A DNA stretch of 33,229 bases, taken from NCBI RefSeq assembly GCF_000090795.2, contig NW_003546295.1, forward strand, positions 314,825-348,053, read 5' to 3'. The first letter of the stretch is position 1; each line of letters begins with the position of its first letter. The translations under genes and the position numbers were made by a program. This stretch comes from Amphimedon queenslandica. Lineage: Eukaryota > Porifera > Demospongiae > Haplosclerida > Niphatidae. Shown one piece after another: positions 10,900 through 20,659 of the stretch. The notes below the pieces were generated by a model. The model had not been told where the DNA came from, ran no database searches, and saw only the letters and a program-made list of their open reading frames with translations.

Positions 10900-11660
10900 C
10901 TAGTGTGAGATCATTGTTATCAGATGGGTGTTTCCGTCTGTGGTCTCTTGTGAAAAGGTGGCCTCCACCTAGCTGTTGGCCCTTCAATCTAAGGAATTTG
11001 GTTTCGATTTACAAAAGGAGTTTCGGGATACACTATGGTGCACAGTATGGGTGGCAACTATCTGGAGTTCTTCCGACATGTGGCTCTGCTTATTCATTCT
11101 CAATTGATCACTCTTTAATTTGTGTTCATGGTGGCTTAATTATCTTAAGACATAATGATGTGTGAGACATTTCTGCTTCCCTGATAATGGTTGTCTGAGT
11201 GTCGTTAAGGAACGGGTCCTACAACTCACACTGGGGAAACCTTGTGACATCACACATTTTCTACTAATCATGAAGCTAGACTAGACATATCTGCTAAGGA
11301 ATTCTTTGGCCATTGTTTTAGAAGTGTTTTTTGATGCCCGTATGTTTCATGCTCTAGCCCCTACTAAAAAGTCTCATACTTTGGAATCCTGCTATAGAGA
11401 TAATGAGTTGAAGAAGAAAGGAAAGTATGAGCTAAGGGTGAAGGAAGTTGAGCACTCCTCCTTCATTCCCCGTATTTTCTCCACCTTGGGCGGCAGTAGC
11501 CCCTTCAATACCTCTTTCCTCAAGAGACTCTCCTCTACCCAGAGAAGTTTAACAGATACAACCACTCCACAATGAATTTTATTTGATGCCAGTATTTATT
11601 GACCATGTTTCGGTCTGGAATTCATTGTATAAGGGGCACTAGGCAACGTAGCAATGTGAC
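10900..11660 (+). pseudogene. Non-LTR retrotransposon tail: restriction-like endonuclease relic
   Basis: Pieces in order: LALQSKEFGFDLQKEFRDTL, frameshift, YGWQLSGVLPTC, SFSIDHSLICVHGGLIILRH, stop, DISASL, EARLDISAKEFFG, frameshift, VFFDARMFHALAPTKKSHTL, KKKGKYELRVKEVEHSSFIP, FSTLGG and, near 11605, RSGIHCIRGTRQR. The Cys-His-Cys cluster followed by RHND, ARLDI and FFDARMF recalls the zinc knuckle and PD-(D/E)xK-like endonuclease found at the C-terminus of some LINE polyproteins and of a common sponge/cnidarian repeat protein. The reverse transcriptase part is missing upstream. At least two stops and two frameshifts make it a 5'-truncated relic, as expected for this class. Confidence 0.72.
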
Positions 11661-12734
11661 TGACTACTCTGTTATTATAATCCCTTATCATTTCGTTTTT
11701 TGTGTCACTAACATAACGTACCTATTTTTAACCTTGCTTAACATGCATGTTTTACTTCTGTTTTTATTTATAATAAATTTTTGAGGTCTCCGTCTCCTCT
11801 TACTGTAAAAAAATATTGTAACAAATGAACTAAATGTGGATGACATGAAGGTAGAGATAATTTCAATAAAATTTAATTATAACACCATGAGGAGATTAAC
11901 TAACTATCCAGTGAAACACTTCAGTCTATTGCAACAGTAAAAATGAAAGCGAGAGAGAAACAGCTTTGTACCTTTGGTGTTATTCAACGGTATTTTGTAA
12001 AGGCTTAGGGCATTAAAGTTTCTGAGATTATGTAATATTAAATATGATTTGCAATTTGGCATAGTATATGTGCAGTTAACTTAAGAATGAATAATGTAAA
12101 TTTTTACTGGCAGAGTTTGCTCAAATCCAAAGATCTAGTATGTTATGGAAGACACATGCACCTGTGACAACTGCTCTATATACTATTCATTAAAGCATGT
12201 AATAATTTAGAAGAATTTGATAGCAACTATCACAAATCTTGTGGACATGTTTGCACTCATGGATGATATGAATGTGTGACAATGATTTAAGAGCATTCCA
12301 CTCTTCGCTGAATGTTCTTTGTACTGCTGCGTGGAGAAATGTTACAAGTTTCTGACAGTTTTAAAAGTGTGGTTAAAATAGAAATGGTTGATGTTTAGTT
12401 TGCACTGCACCATTGATACAGCAAAATACAGCTTTAGCTAGATAGAACAGTAGTCTTACCAAAGATCAGCAATGCACTTAATGCAATTTTGGCTAACAGG
12501 TGGAAGGATGATAGTGATGATTTTGTGGCCTCTTCTTTATGTTCCCTCTCATAGAAGTTCATGAAGAGTTGATTCCTGGGCCACCACTGTACTCCCCAAT
12601 TAGTATTTCTAATTGAGAGTCAGAAGATGAACGTGATGCATCTCAGTCTCGTGAAAAATCAAGTTCTACAAGCACCTGTATACGACTCAAATCTTTCTTT
12701 CACTTCTCACTTTTACTCCTTTGTCCCTTCTTTC
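11661..12734. other. No gene seen; possible decayed 5' part of the DUF6589 gene
   Basis: The stretch is noncoding as far as I can read. The last few hundred bases might hold degraded upstream exons of the DUF6589 relic, but no motif could be identified. Confidence 0.3.
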
Positions 12735-14196
12735 AAAATTATTGATGACAATGTCAGAAAGGATGTTACACCACGATATATAAGGTCAACAGCCAAGCAA
12801 TGAGTCAAGTCATTTCATTACTATCATAGTTATGCTGTTTGTAATAGCATGGACGTTAGTTCATTTCTCAATGAATTGTCACCAACATGCATTTCACCAC
12901 TTGAGATATGTGCTATGACATCACTGCCAAATGGAGATGATGAATCTGCTCTAATTGCTAACATTCAAGTACTATTTTCAGGTATTTTAGTAGGAACTTT
13001 ACCATTCTTCAACATAGCATTTTCTGATTTAATTGATCACATTAATCACTGCAGGCATGAAGAAGTTTCATCAAAATCTTGCACTGTAAGTATTCAACTA
13101 TAAGGTATCGCACAATGATCTTTTTAATAAGGTACCTCTCGGAGTAATTCCAAGTGATAAAAAGAAAGTGAAAGACATGTTTGACATACTAACTCATATC
13201 CATCAGTACGTGCCACAAGTTGAATATAAAGAGCTTGTGGCTGTAGATTTAACATCTACTAATGTGTTCAAGAATGCTACCGTTTATAAAGCCTTGACCC
13301 ATCCAAAATTGCTAGGTGATCAATTATCTCAGGTTCGAGCTAGAACTGCACTTAAAGTTAAGAGCAATGGAGAAAGACCATCATTTCGATTAGAAGGGTT
13401 CATTTTGGCAACTGAAGAATGGCATGCCAAGCTTTGTCTGTTTTAAGTAGGCATGATTTTGCAATTAGACAAGTTTCATTGTCTGTGTATACATAGGTTA
13501 TTTGGAAATGTTTAATGTCTAAGAAGTCAATGTGCCAACCAAATTAGATACCAAATTGGAAGATCCATTGTAGCTGAAAAGGACTTGAAGTGCATTATGA
13601 ATGCTTCAGAAGATTTTTTGCAAACCTTATTGAAGAGCTGCATGACTTAGGCTGCTATGAAAGTTTTATATATGGAATCTCTCAATGAATGCCCTTCTTC
13701 AATTCCAGAAGACTTGTGGACAAAAGATAGAAGTAGGCGTAAAGGAATCATTAACACAGATTTGTCTCTTATAATTGACAAGTTTGTCAATGTGAAATAC
13801 AACTCACCATTGCAAATTTTCAAGATAGAGTAGGCACATATGCTAAGGAACTATTAACTGTCGGATCATTATATATGGAATTTGCTGATGAAATAAAAAG
13901 GGGATGTTGACTGGGCAATCAGATGCTGGAAGCTTTTGAGGCCATTTTTCACAGTCCAAATAGAAATAATTTGGCAAAAGTAGCAGCTCTTCTATACCAT
14001 TATCAGTACTTACTTTCTCCTAGGCAAGCTGAACAAGTCATATTTATTCACTTCATCAATTCAACAGGCATACCAGAAGCAAATGTTTCTGTTGACCTGC
14101 ATATAGAACGCTTGTCATTGGTGCTCTTGGCAGCAATAAATTTGAAGACACAATTGTAAGACTCAGCAAACAATTGGCACTCTCAGTCCTTTATTA
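12735..14196 (+). pseudogene. DUF6589 protein relic, 5' part
   Basis: From about 12735: IIDDNVRKDVTPRYIRS, a TGA, FHYYHSYAVCNSMDV, and an exon ending DHINHCRHEEVSSKSCT. Intron 13086-13131 (46 nt) joins it to VPLGVIPSDKKKVKDMFDIL and HIHQYVPQVEYKE. Then come LLGDQLSQVRARTALKV, FRLEGFILATEEWHAKL, a TAA where the family has Glu, intron 13447-13496 (50 nt), VIWKCLMSK, YQIGRSIVAEKDLKCIMNAS, RVGTYAKELLTVGSLYMEF, FHSPNRNNLAKVAALLYHYQ, LLSPRQAEQVIF and IGALGSNKFEDTIVRLSKQL. GDQL, RLEG and EWHAK are the family's conserved core. DUF6589 is found in multicopy, probably mobile, genes of fungi and animals; its function is unknown. The gene stops abruptly at a Harbinger insertion and resumes at 17229. Confidence 0.82.
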
Positions 14197-14399
14197 CACT
14201 GTGTTTACACTGTACCCTGAAACCGTGCCATCAACCTTTATCTACACTTAAGTCATTACCAGTGTAAACACAACCACCACTGTTCCCAAAATAGCCTGCT
14301 GGTAGTACCTTCATGAGCCATGCTAGCACAAATGAAGCGTTCTGACAACGACCACACCCATTGGGAGGTGTGACCACATGTACTGTGCATGCAAATAAA

Positions 14400-15105
14400 A
14401 TGGCTGTGAACTGGAAGGATGATGAAACCCTTGCTCTAATCAATATTTGGGGTGATGACGTAGTCTAAGCCCAGCTTGAAGGATGCAAAAGAATAAGTGT
14501 GTTTATGAGAAGATCTCCAAGGCTATGGAGGAGGGTGGATATGAAAGATCAGCTGAGCAATGTCGTGAGAAGGCCAAAAAGTTGAAAATGGATTACAGGA
14601 AAATTAAAGATAAACACAGTAACAGGCACAGGTAGGAAGACTTCGAAGTTTTTGGAACCACTTGATCAAGTTTTGGGAGATAAACGTACTACCGAACCAC
14701 CTGTCGTTGATAAATCTCGCAATGAGTCTGTAGAGATAGAGAAAGGAGGTCCACCTTCTGTTACTGAAGAAAATTCAAGTGATGATGCAACAACACCATT
14801 AACTGACGGTGAATTGTCAGGGACATCAACGGAGAACCAATCTATTTTATCAGATAATTAAAAAAACAACCAGGTTAAGTCGCATACAAAGAAGGCTACA
14901 AAGTGTAAAAACTGAGAAGATTGAATTGAGAAATTAATAGATACTGTTGCTGACAAAATGATTGCAGCTAGTACAGATAGTGATCGAAAATTTATATAGC
15001 TTTTGGAAAAAAGATTGAAGTTTGAAATGGAAGAAAAGGAAAGACAAGAAAAAATAAGAAAAAAAGAGGGAATTTCAGTTAAGGATGTTTAGTATGATTT
15101 GTTAA
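14400..15105 (+). pseudogene. Harbinger Myb/SANT-like DNA-binding protein relic
   Basis: ATG 14400 begins MAVNWKDDETLALINIWGDD, then a TAA, AQLEGCKR, a frameshift, VYEKISKAMEEGGYERSAEQ, CREKAKKLKMDYRKIKDKH, another frameshift near 14620, and TGTGRKTSKFLEPLDQVLGD. An acidic/Ser-rich middle runs to the TAA at about 14859. The C-terminal coiled coil LEKRLKFEMEEKERQEKIRK and a final EFQLRMFSMIC end at TAA 15103-15105. The first ~90 residues fit the Myb/SANT-like domain (trihelix type), which Harbinger elements encode beside their transposase to bind DNA and bring the transposase into the nucleus. Two frameshifts and at least three stops inactivate it. Confidence 0.85.
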
Positions 15106-15290
15106 CAAACTCATAATAATTATCATCTCACATCATCATCACCTTGGATTCAGTTTGACAGTGATTATTTTGAACAGTGATTATTGGTTTTGATTGTCAA
15201 AATAATTGATTTGTCACGTAATTATATTGAAAGAAATCAATTTTATGAATGTTTAACATTTGTATTAAAGAGAGAGGAAGTGAAGTAATT

Positions 15291-15766
15291 GTGACCATAA
15301 TTGACAAAAGGCCCTTATGGCGGATTTTAAAATTGTGACCATAATTGACAAAAGGTACCTTATGGCGGATAGGAAAATTGGTCTTTATAGCCTAAAAAAT
15401 CCAACTTCCTGAGCTCCATCTATCATAAAATTAATCCAGAGGATGCAAAAAGTTACTATGTAGCTTATAGAAACAATTGTTGACTAAGAGAGCACTCACA
15501 GGTAGATATTTTTCATTTTTAAGAGGAATTTTAAAATCCGCCATAAGGTACTTTTGTCAATTATGGTCACAATTGATCGTTATAATGGAAAATATCAACC
15601 TGTGAGTGCTTTGTTAGACAATCATTGTTTCTAAAAGTTTCATGGTAACTTTTTGCATCCTGTGGAGTTAGTTTATGATAAATGGCGCTGAGGAAGTTGG
15701 ATTTTATAGGCTAGAAAGACAAATTTCACTACCCGTCATAAGGTACCTTTTGTCAATTATGGTCAC
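15291..15766 (-). mobile_element. 236-bp MITE, copy 3 (outer), split by another MITE
   Basis: The left piece is 15291-15334 and the right piece starts after 15570. Removing the inner copy and one AATT leaves 236 bp, the same length as the other copies and in inverted orientation relative to copy 2. It is flanked by AATT at 15287-15290 and 15767-15770. The right AATT overlaps the stop codon of the Harbinger transposase (TAA read on the minus strand at 15769-15771), so it landed at the very end of that gene. Confidence 0.9.
15335..15570 (+). mobile_element. 236-bp MITE, copy 4 (inner, nested)
   Basis: A full copy with both inverted ends (starting GTGACCATAATTGACAAAAG), flanked by AATT on each side. 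It sits within the TTTTAAAATTGATCG sequence of the outer MITE. This single event proves the 4-bp duplication and shows the inner copy is the younger insertion. Confidence 0.92.
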
Positions 15767-15768
15767 AA

Positions 15769-17093
15769 TTACATGTCATTAGGTATGGGGTTACTACAAA
15801 TGTAGTCCATTAAAACTTCATGAATGTCTTCATTAATCTCTTGTGAATCTGTTACATCAGAAACAGGTACATTATTGTAAAGCTCCTGTACATCTAGTAG
15901 CCAGTTATCACACAGATGTTGTGTAAAATGCAACAAGCATCTACAACATAAGGGACCCGTTTCACATCCATGTCATTCTGTTTAGCAAGACGGCACCAAC
16001 TTGCCTTTAATTGAACAAAAGCGTTCTCACTCACAATACATGCTCTTGACATTCGATAGTTATAGGTCTTTTGCTGTGAAGAGAGGCTACTATTGCGTGG
16101 GTATGGTTTTACTAGCCAGGAATGTAATGGATAAGCAGAATCACCAACCATAAACGGAGACAAAGGACGACCATTTATATCTAGCAGATGTCCTTGTAAC
16201 ATTTCTTTATTATTAGCCTTGCGATACAAGGCTAAATTTAAAAACACACGAGCAACGTGGACACTACCAGGCCAACCCACATGAATATTACGAAAATGGC
16301 ACCAACAAAAGATTGAAGAATGACTGAATAAAACCCTTTCCTATTATAGTAGTCGGTGAGATTTGAAGAAGGGGGACGTATAGGTATGTAGCAGCCGTCA
16401 ATAGCACCAGCACATGAAAAATTCCACCTTTTCTTGAAGTCTGCTACAGTATTTTTGAGATGCTGTCCGGATGGGAAATTTATGTAAGTTTTTAAAAAAC
16501 CCTCACAATAGCATCAATTGTTTGATGAACAATCACACACACTGTGCACCTTGCAATTCCAAAGAGATGTGCAATTGTACGGTATTTAGAACATGTAGCT
16601 AGACACCACAGTGTAACTGCCACTCTCTTTTTAACAGATATAGCCTTTCTTAAAGTCGTATCCTGGTGTAGGAGTACAGGGTGTAATTGATGACACAAAT
16701 AATTAAAGTTTGCCTAGTCATACAAAAGTTTTGTTTCCAGTCATGCTCCTCAAAAGTTTCTAATACAACATACTCCCACCAGAAGCTACACCAATATATG
16801 TACACATACATTTTATACATTACTTTGCATGCATCTGTATACTACATTGGCTCTATCCACACTTTTCTTGGAGTGGGCAGAAGAGCAAAAAAAAAGGAAT
16901 GATGGACTTTCATAGCTACTGTATGCTGCAAACTTCTCAGTTGCATTTTTCTTTTCATTTTAAATCGAGCCTTTATTCCATGAGAACACTTGGACATATT
17001 TTTAGAAAAAAGTAGCATCAATGCTTTACTGCTGTGATCCACCATTTGAAAGACGGTGAGACATGCCCAAAATAAATAATTAACTAACACCAC
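15769..17093 (-). pseudogene. HARBI1-like Harbinger transposase relic (DDE_Tnp_4)
   Basis: Exon 1 runs from about 17093 (MVLVNYLFWACLTVFQMVDH, basic centre, RKVWIEP). Intron 16845-16786 (60 nt) joins it to FWWEYVVLETFEEHDWKQNF. A frameshift precedes FNYLCHQLHPVLLHQDTT, KKRVAVTLWCLAT and HLFGIARCTVCVIVH (helix-turn-helix region), then FPSGQHLKNTVADFKKRW and CAGAIDGCYIPIRPPSS with the first catalytic Asp. After another frameshift comes GWPGSVHVARVFLN, where the second catalytic Asp (normally HDARVF) is Val, codon 16254-16256. It continues FMVGDSAYPLHSWLVKPYP and IVSENAFVQLKASW (catalytic Glu present), then CCILHNIC and, after a frameshift, DNWLLDVQELYNNVP to TAA 15769-15771. The protein would bind the TIRs and cut and paste the element. 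This copy is dead. Confidence 0.9.
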
Positions 17094-17228
17094 GCCTTCT
17101 ACATAATACTGTTACAGCATAGATACAGAAAGCTAGTGTAAACTCGTGCTAGCCTGGAAGGATGACTCAGTTCAAAACTAGTTCCCTTGGCATGGTTATA
17201 GTTACACTTTAGTGTAAACATGGTATTA

Positions 17229-17439
17229 GGCAATTTTGATGTAGTGAATGGTGTCAATCACCACCATACTCGACATACACAGGCCAGTATGATGACAGAT
17301 ATTAATAAAGCTATTACTGACATCAATAAGGCAAAGCTCTTTAGTACTACTGCCAGTAGATGTTTTAAGTTTCCCAACCCAAAATCTCTTTTCCCCTGAA
17401 GACCTGTTGTCTTGGATTAAAGGAATTTTACAAAAATAG
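17229..17439 (+). pseudogene. DUF6589 protein relic, 3' part after the Harbinger insertion
   Basis: It resumes right after the TTA duplication with NFDVVNGVNHHHTRHTQ, DINKAITDINKAKLF and FKFPNPKSLF, a one-base shift, then PEDLLSWIKGILQ and TAG 17437-17439. Removing 14197-17228 joins this to SKQLALS at the end of the 5' part, again with one frame change. The segment fits the C-terminal end of DUF6589 proteins. Confidence 0.78.
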
Positions 17440-17618
17440 GTATATACATGCAAGTCTTTTTTATCTGTGTCACTCTCTTTCAATTCCTCTGTGCCTCTCT
17501 CATGTACACAAGTGAAAATAACTCATGGAACATGTATTACATTAATGTTATACGTGTATAATTATTGTAATCACATGCTGTTGTAATAGTTACATTAAAA
17601 TAAAACTATCGTGCAGTA

Positions 17619-18590
17619 CTAGATAAGGACATACCACAGCAGTTTCTTTGTAATATATTGTGTACAACAAGTAGCAGAAATGCAATACTCCTTCATATCC
17701 TCGTCAATGCTGTCCCTTATTTGTTTGGTTAGCAGAGCTGCAGTGAAAGGGCGACCATCTCGCCCTGACCTTCCTGTTTCCTTTATAAAGTACTCTATGT
17801 CAACTGGAAGGCGAATTGACACCCATTCTAAAGGCCACAGTGGCACAGACAACTCTTAAATAGCTATGCTGTGTCAGTGAAGTTATAGTCTGGTTCTTGA
17901 TGTCATTATCGGTGCAACTGGTAAAAAGCTCTAGCAATCGATACTTGGCAGAGATGGTGCACCAGGTGACTCATTATAATTGTGCTTCAGAGAGTAATGA
18001 AAATATAAGTATATAGTAGCACAGTCATCCATACTTCAGCAATAAAAGATTGTTTTTGGAGAATCAACCCTTTTTTCTTGATTTCTCTGCTAATTTACAA
18101 AAATTCTCTTCCATTGACTTAAGTTGTGACACACCACTTGTCTGTAACTACAATTTTTGGATTTTTTATGCCAATCAAACGAGACAACTGTAAACATAAT
18201 GTAACTGTTGCAGTGGTAGTTAATGTCATTACAGGAGTGTTAGCAGGTAATATGCTACGTAGTTGAGCAATTCTTGGCAATGCTTCACAAAAGGTACTTC
18301 CCCTAAATAGAAATCAATAATTTAAAAATATTGGACTAGCTAATAATTTCTTAATAGTATGAGCTTTATCATTAGCCAAACCAATAATTCTCACTTAGTA
18401 TTCATTAGAGCAAATAATATTTCTATATTTCTTTCTCCTTAATAGTGACTAATGTGTCACAAACGTCAATTGATATTTCCCTTGCTCTACAGCATTTTTC
18501 ATACTGATACTGTCATCTTCATCAGCACAAATGTAGCCCGCAGACAAGCCACTTCTTGCAAATAAAGAATGTTTCTGCGTGAAAAAACTT
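17619..18590 (-). pseudogene. RecQ-like DNA helicase relic
   Basis: Read right to left: GLSAGYICADEDDS and EQGKYQLTFVT (18560-18450); IIGLANDKAH, which occupies the DEAH-box position but reads DKAH; FCEALPRIAQLRSILPANTP, VMTLTTTATVTL and GIKNPKIVVTDK (motif III region, 18300-18140); SLTQHSYLRVVCATVAFRMG (motif V, family AFGMG); and IEYFIKETGRSGRDGRPFTA (motif VI, about 17800-17750), then MKEYCISATCCTQY. RecQ-family helicases unwind DNA 3' to 5'. Motif I is not visible. Stops, altered motif II and V residues and a stop before motif VI show decay. The sequence is like a multicopy sponge RecQ-type family, so this is probably not the cellular RecQ gene. Confidence 0.85.
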
Positions 18591-18981
18591 GCCTTATACT
18601 TACTATGATATAGTACATAATATTTTTTGTTACCTCAAAATACAATACACTATTTCATACCTGATCTTTCATTACTGCTTATGAGAAAAACTTCTCTGTA
18701 CGCAGACATTTCAAGATTCACAATTAAAAGGACTATTTTCAACAACGAATATCTTCTATATTATCAAACACCTTACTGACAAGATGTTGAGATGAGTTAT
18801 AAAAATTAATAACTTCAAATAATAATTCAAATGATAACTACAATGTCATTATCCGCACAAACCCCACCTTGACTGATACATAATAAAATCAGTCAACATA
18901 CTTTCACACCTTATTAATAGTCAAAACACACATCAATAATAAAAATAATGCAATAATATAACTGTAATTCATACATACTCA
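18591..18981. other. No gene seen
   Basis: Very AT-rich spacer between the RecQ-like relic and the BEL/Pao tail. Possible decayed upstream RecQ exons could not be read. Confidence 0.35.
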
Positions 18982-19706
18982 CTAGTCAATAATAACAAAT
19001 CTGTCAAATAGAGCTTGTGCGAGTACATAATTCTGAGCCCTTAGAGTTGCATTCCTCTTAGGACGACATGATTTCACTTCAGGAGTATAAACCTCAGCTG
19101 GTTACATGTTTCCTGGCTCCAAAACTTCATTACAGTGGCAATGGTTCCATTGTGCTACTGACTTCTACAGGATAAAGTAGCTGTATTGATCTGCAAAATA
19201 GCTTAGACCTCTTCCCTCCTGTATAGTCTCGTAAAATCGCACTCCTTAGAAGACCATCTTTTCCTGGAATCGTTTCCTCCACCCTTTCAAGGTTCCAATA
19301 TTCATTGGGCTTCTGGTCATTATGGATGACCTACTACATCTCCAATAAACATATGTTCTGAGCGATGTCTTTTCCTAGCATAATGAAAATGACTCTCCCG
19401 TAATCCAGTTAAGAATTCACGAGTCTATCTCTTGCAATACTTGCTTAAGACAGTATTCAAGTACTTCATTCACCTAGTCAATGTTTCAGTCATAGCATTC
19501 TATGCATAATCATCATCTCCTTCTTGAGAACATAGATTATCAGGCAGATGCAATAGGTGTCTACCTATCATAAGATGAGACGAGGTTAAAGGTTCTTCAA
19601 TATCATCAGTAGACAAGTATCTGATTGGACTAGAGTTAATTATTGACTCAATGTCTCTCACTATAGTATTCAAGTCATCATACGACAACATTTTGATAGT
19701 ATACAA
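18982..19706 (-). pseudogene. BEL/Pao LTR retrotransposon integrase tail (DUF5641) relic
   Basis: MLSYDDLNTIVRDIESIINS and SSPIRYLSTDDIEEPLTSSH with LMIGRHLLHLPD (19700-19500) match the end of the BEL/Pao integrase. Then WTREFLTGLRESH-like pieces, FIGDVVGHP, YWNLERVEETIPGKDGLLRS, GLSYFADQYS-like degraded sequence, and the terminal RPKRNATLRAQNYVLAQALF, ending at TAG 18982-18984. The core integrase, RNase H, reverse transcriptase and gag are absent, and no LTR pair was recognised. Several frames must be joined, so it is a truncated relic. Confidence 0.78.
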
Positions 19707-19779
19707 ATGACAGAATATAAGAACTGTACCCGATTTAGTCTATTAACAAAGTAATTTTATGCTATTGCTAGGTATCAAA

Positions 19780-20540
19780 AATACCTCATTATTGTGGTAT
19801 CGGTACTTGCAAGAAGGAAAGATAGCAGCAGTGGGCAGTAGGTCTTTACTTCTTCTATAACTCTAGCCTACGCAAAATATATGTCATTCCTACTCCTTAA
19901 TTTCTGAATTGAGTTAACTGATTCACTACAAAGAATCGTAACCTCTTTCATGATCGACTTTCCCATTCCAATAGCCAAGTAATGCCTAATTTCTTCATCC
20001 TTCAAGGCTTGTCGTTCAATACTTGGTGCAGAATCACAACATTGTGCTATTTTTTGACAAATGACCTACGGCAAGGAGTACCATGCAAGTACGTTTTGGA
20101 GCCACTTTCATAACCACTACTAACCTACGAATATATACGCTGAAATGTAATTGTTTCAATGTTATTCAATACCACAACAGGAGGAGATTCTGATGTAGAT
20201 TTAAGGCAAAGTGTCTTTGTAGCTGAAAGCAGTTTAGATGTATTAAGTCCATGAGTAGCTCAACTCTTTCCAGAACTACAAGTAGTAACAGATGCATAAT
20301 CAATCAAGAAAAAAGCTTTAGCAGTAGCATCATATTAGCGATCATCTTTTTTTGTGTAAGTATCATAAGCTCTGCAACATCACCTACAAAGGTAAGAACG
20401 TGCAATCACCAAGTCTAAATCCAGCTCTGCATCATTCTCCTTGCAATAAATCACTTTAAAACAGAAGTGGCAGGAGCAAGCACTTCAATGCTCCTTCTCC
20501 AAAAGCCAAGCAATTAGTTGCCATTTTAATCATGTGATAG
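19780..20540 (-). pseudogene. Unrecognised Cys-containing protein relic
   Basis: Coding-like pieces in one direction across frames: WLLEKEH and CSCHFCFKVIYCKENDAELD, DLDLVIARSYLC and CCRAYDTYTKKDD, then much later GTPCRRSFVKK, RQALKDEEIRHYLAIGMGKS and KEVTILCSESVNSIQKLRSR. The paired cysteines suggest a small N-terminal zinc-binding module. It resembles multicopy uncharacterised genes of sponges, but I cannot name a family. Many stops are present. Confidence 0.4.
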
Positions 20541-20659
20541 AGGTGTGGCAATTGATGACGTTGAATAAAAATAGATAAACGTCACACACGGCACAAATCT
20601 GCCATGAGAACAAGACTGGGGTACACGTCATACCAGACCCTTCTGCAGGTAAGGGTCAG

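Larger units (their letters stand above)
14197..17225 (+). mobile_element. Harbinger (PIF/Harbinger) DNA transposon, 3029 bp including nested MITEs
   Basis: The left end starts CACTGTGTTTACACT at 14197 and the right end is its approximate inverse at 17211-17225. TTA at 14194-14196 and TTA at 17226-17228 form the 3-bp duplication typical of Harbinger. Subterminal copies of AGTGTAAAC lie at 14261-14269, 17135-17143 and 17211-17219, with the reverse GTTTACACT at 14203-14211. Inside are a Myb/SANT-like gene (+) and a HARBI1-like transposase (-), converging on two nested MITEs. Both genes are broken, so the copy cannot move on its own. It sits inside the DUF6589 relic. Confidence 0.85.

Noticed and set aside
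16687..16902. Plus-strand 71-codon open frame
   Set aside because: It overlaps the Harbinger transposase exons and intron on the other strand and has no protein-like conservation.
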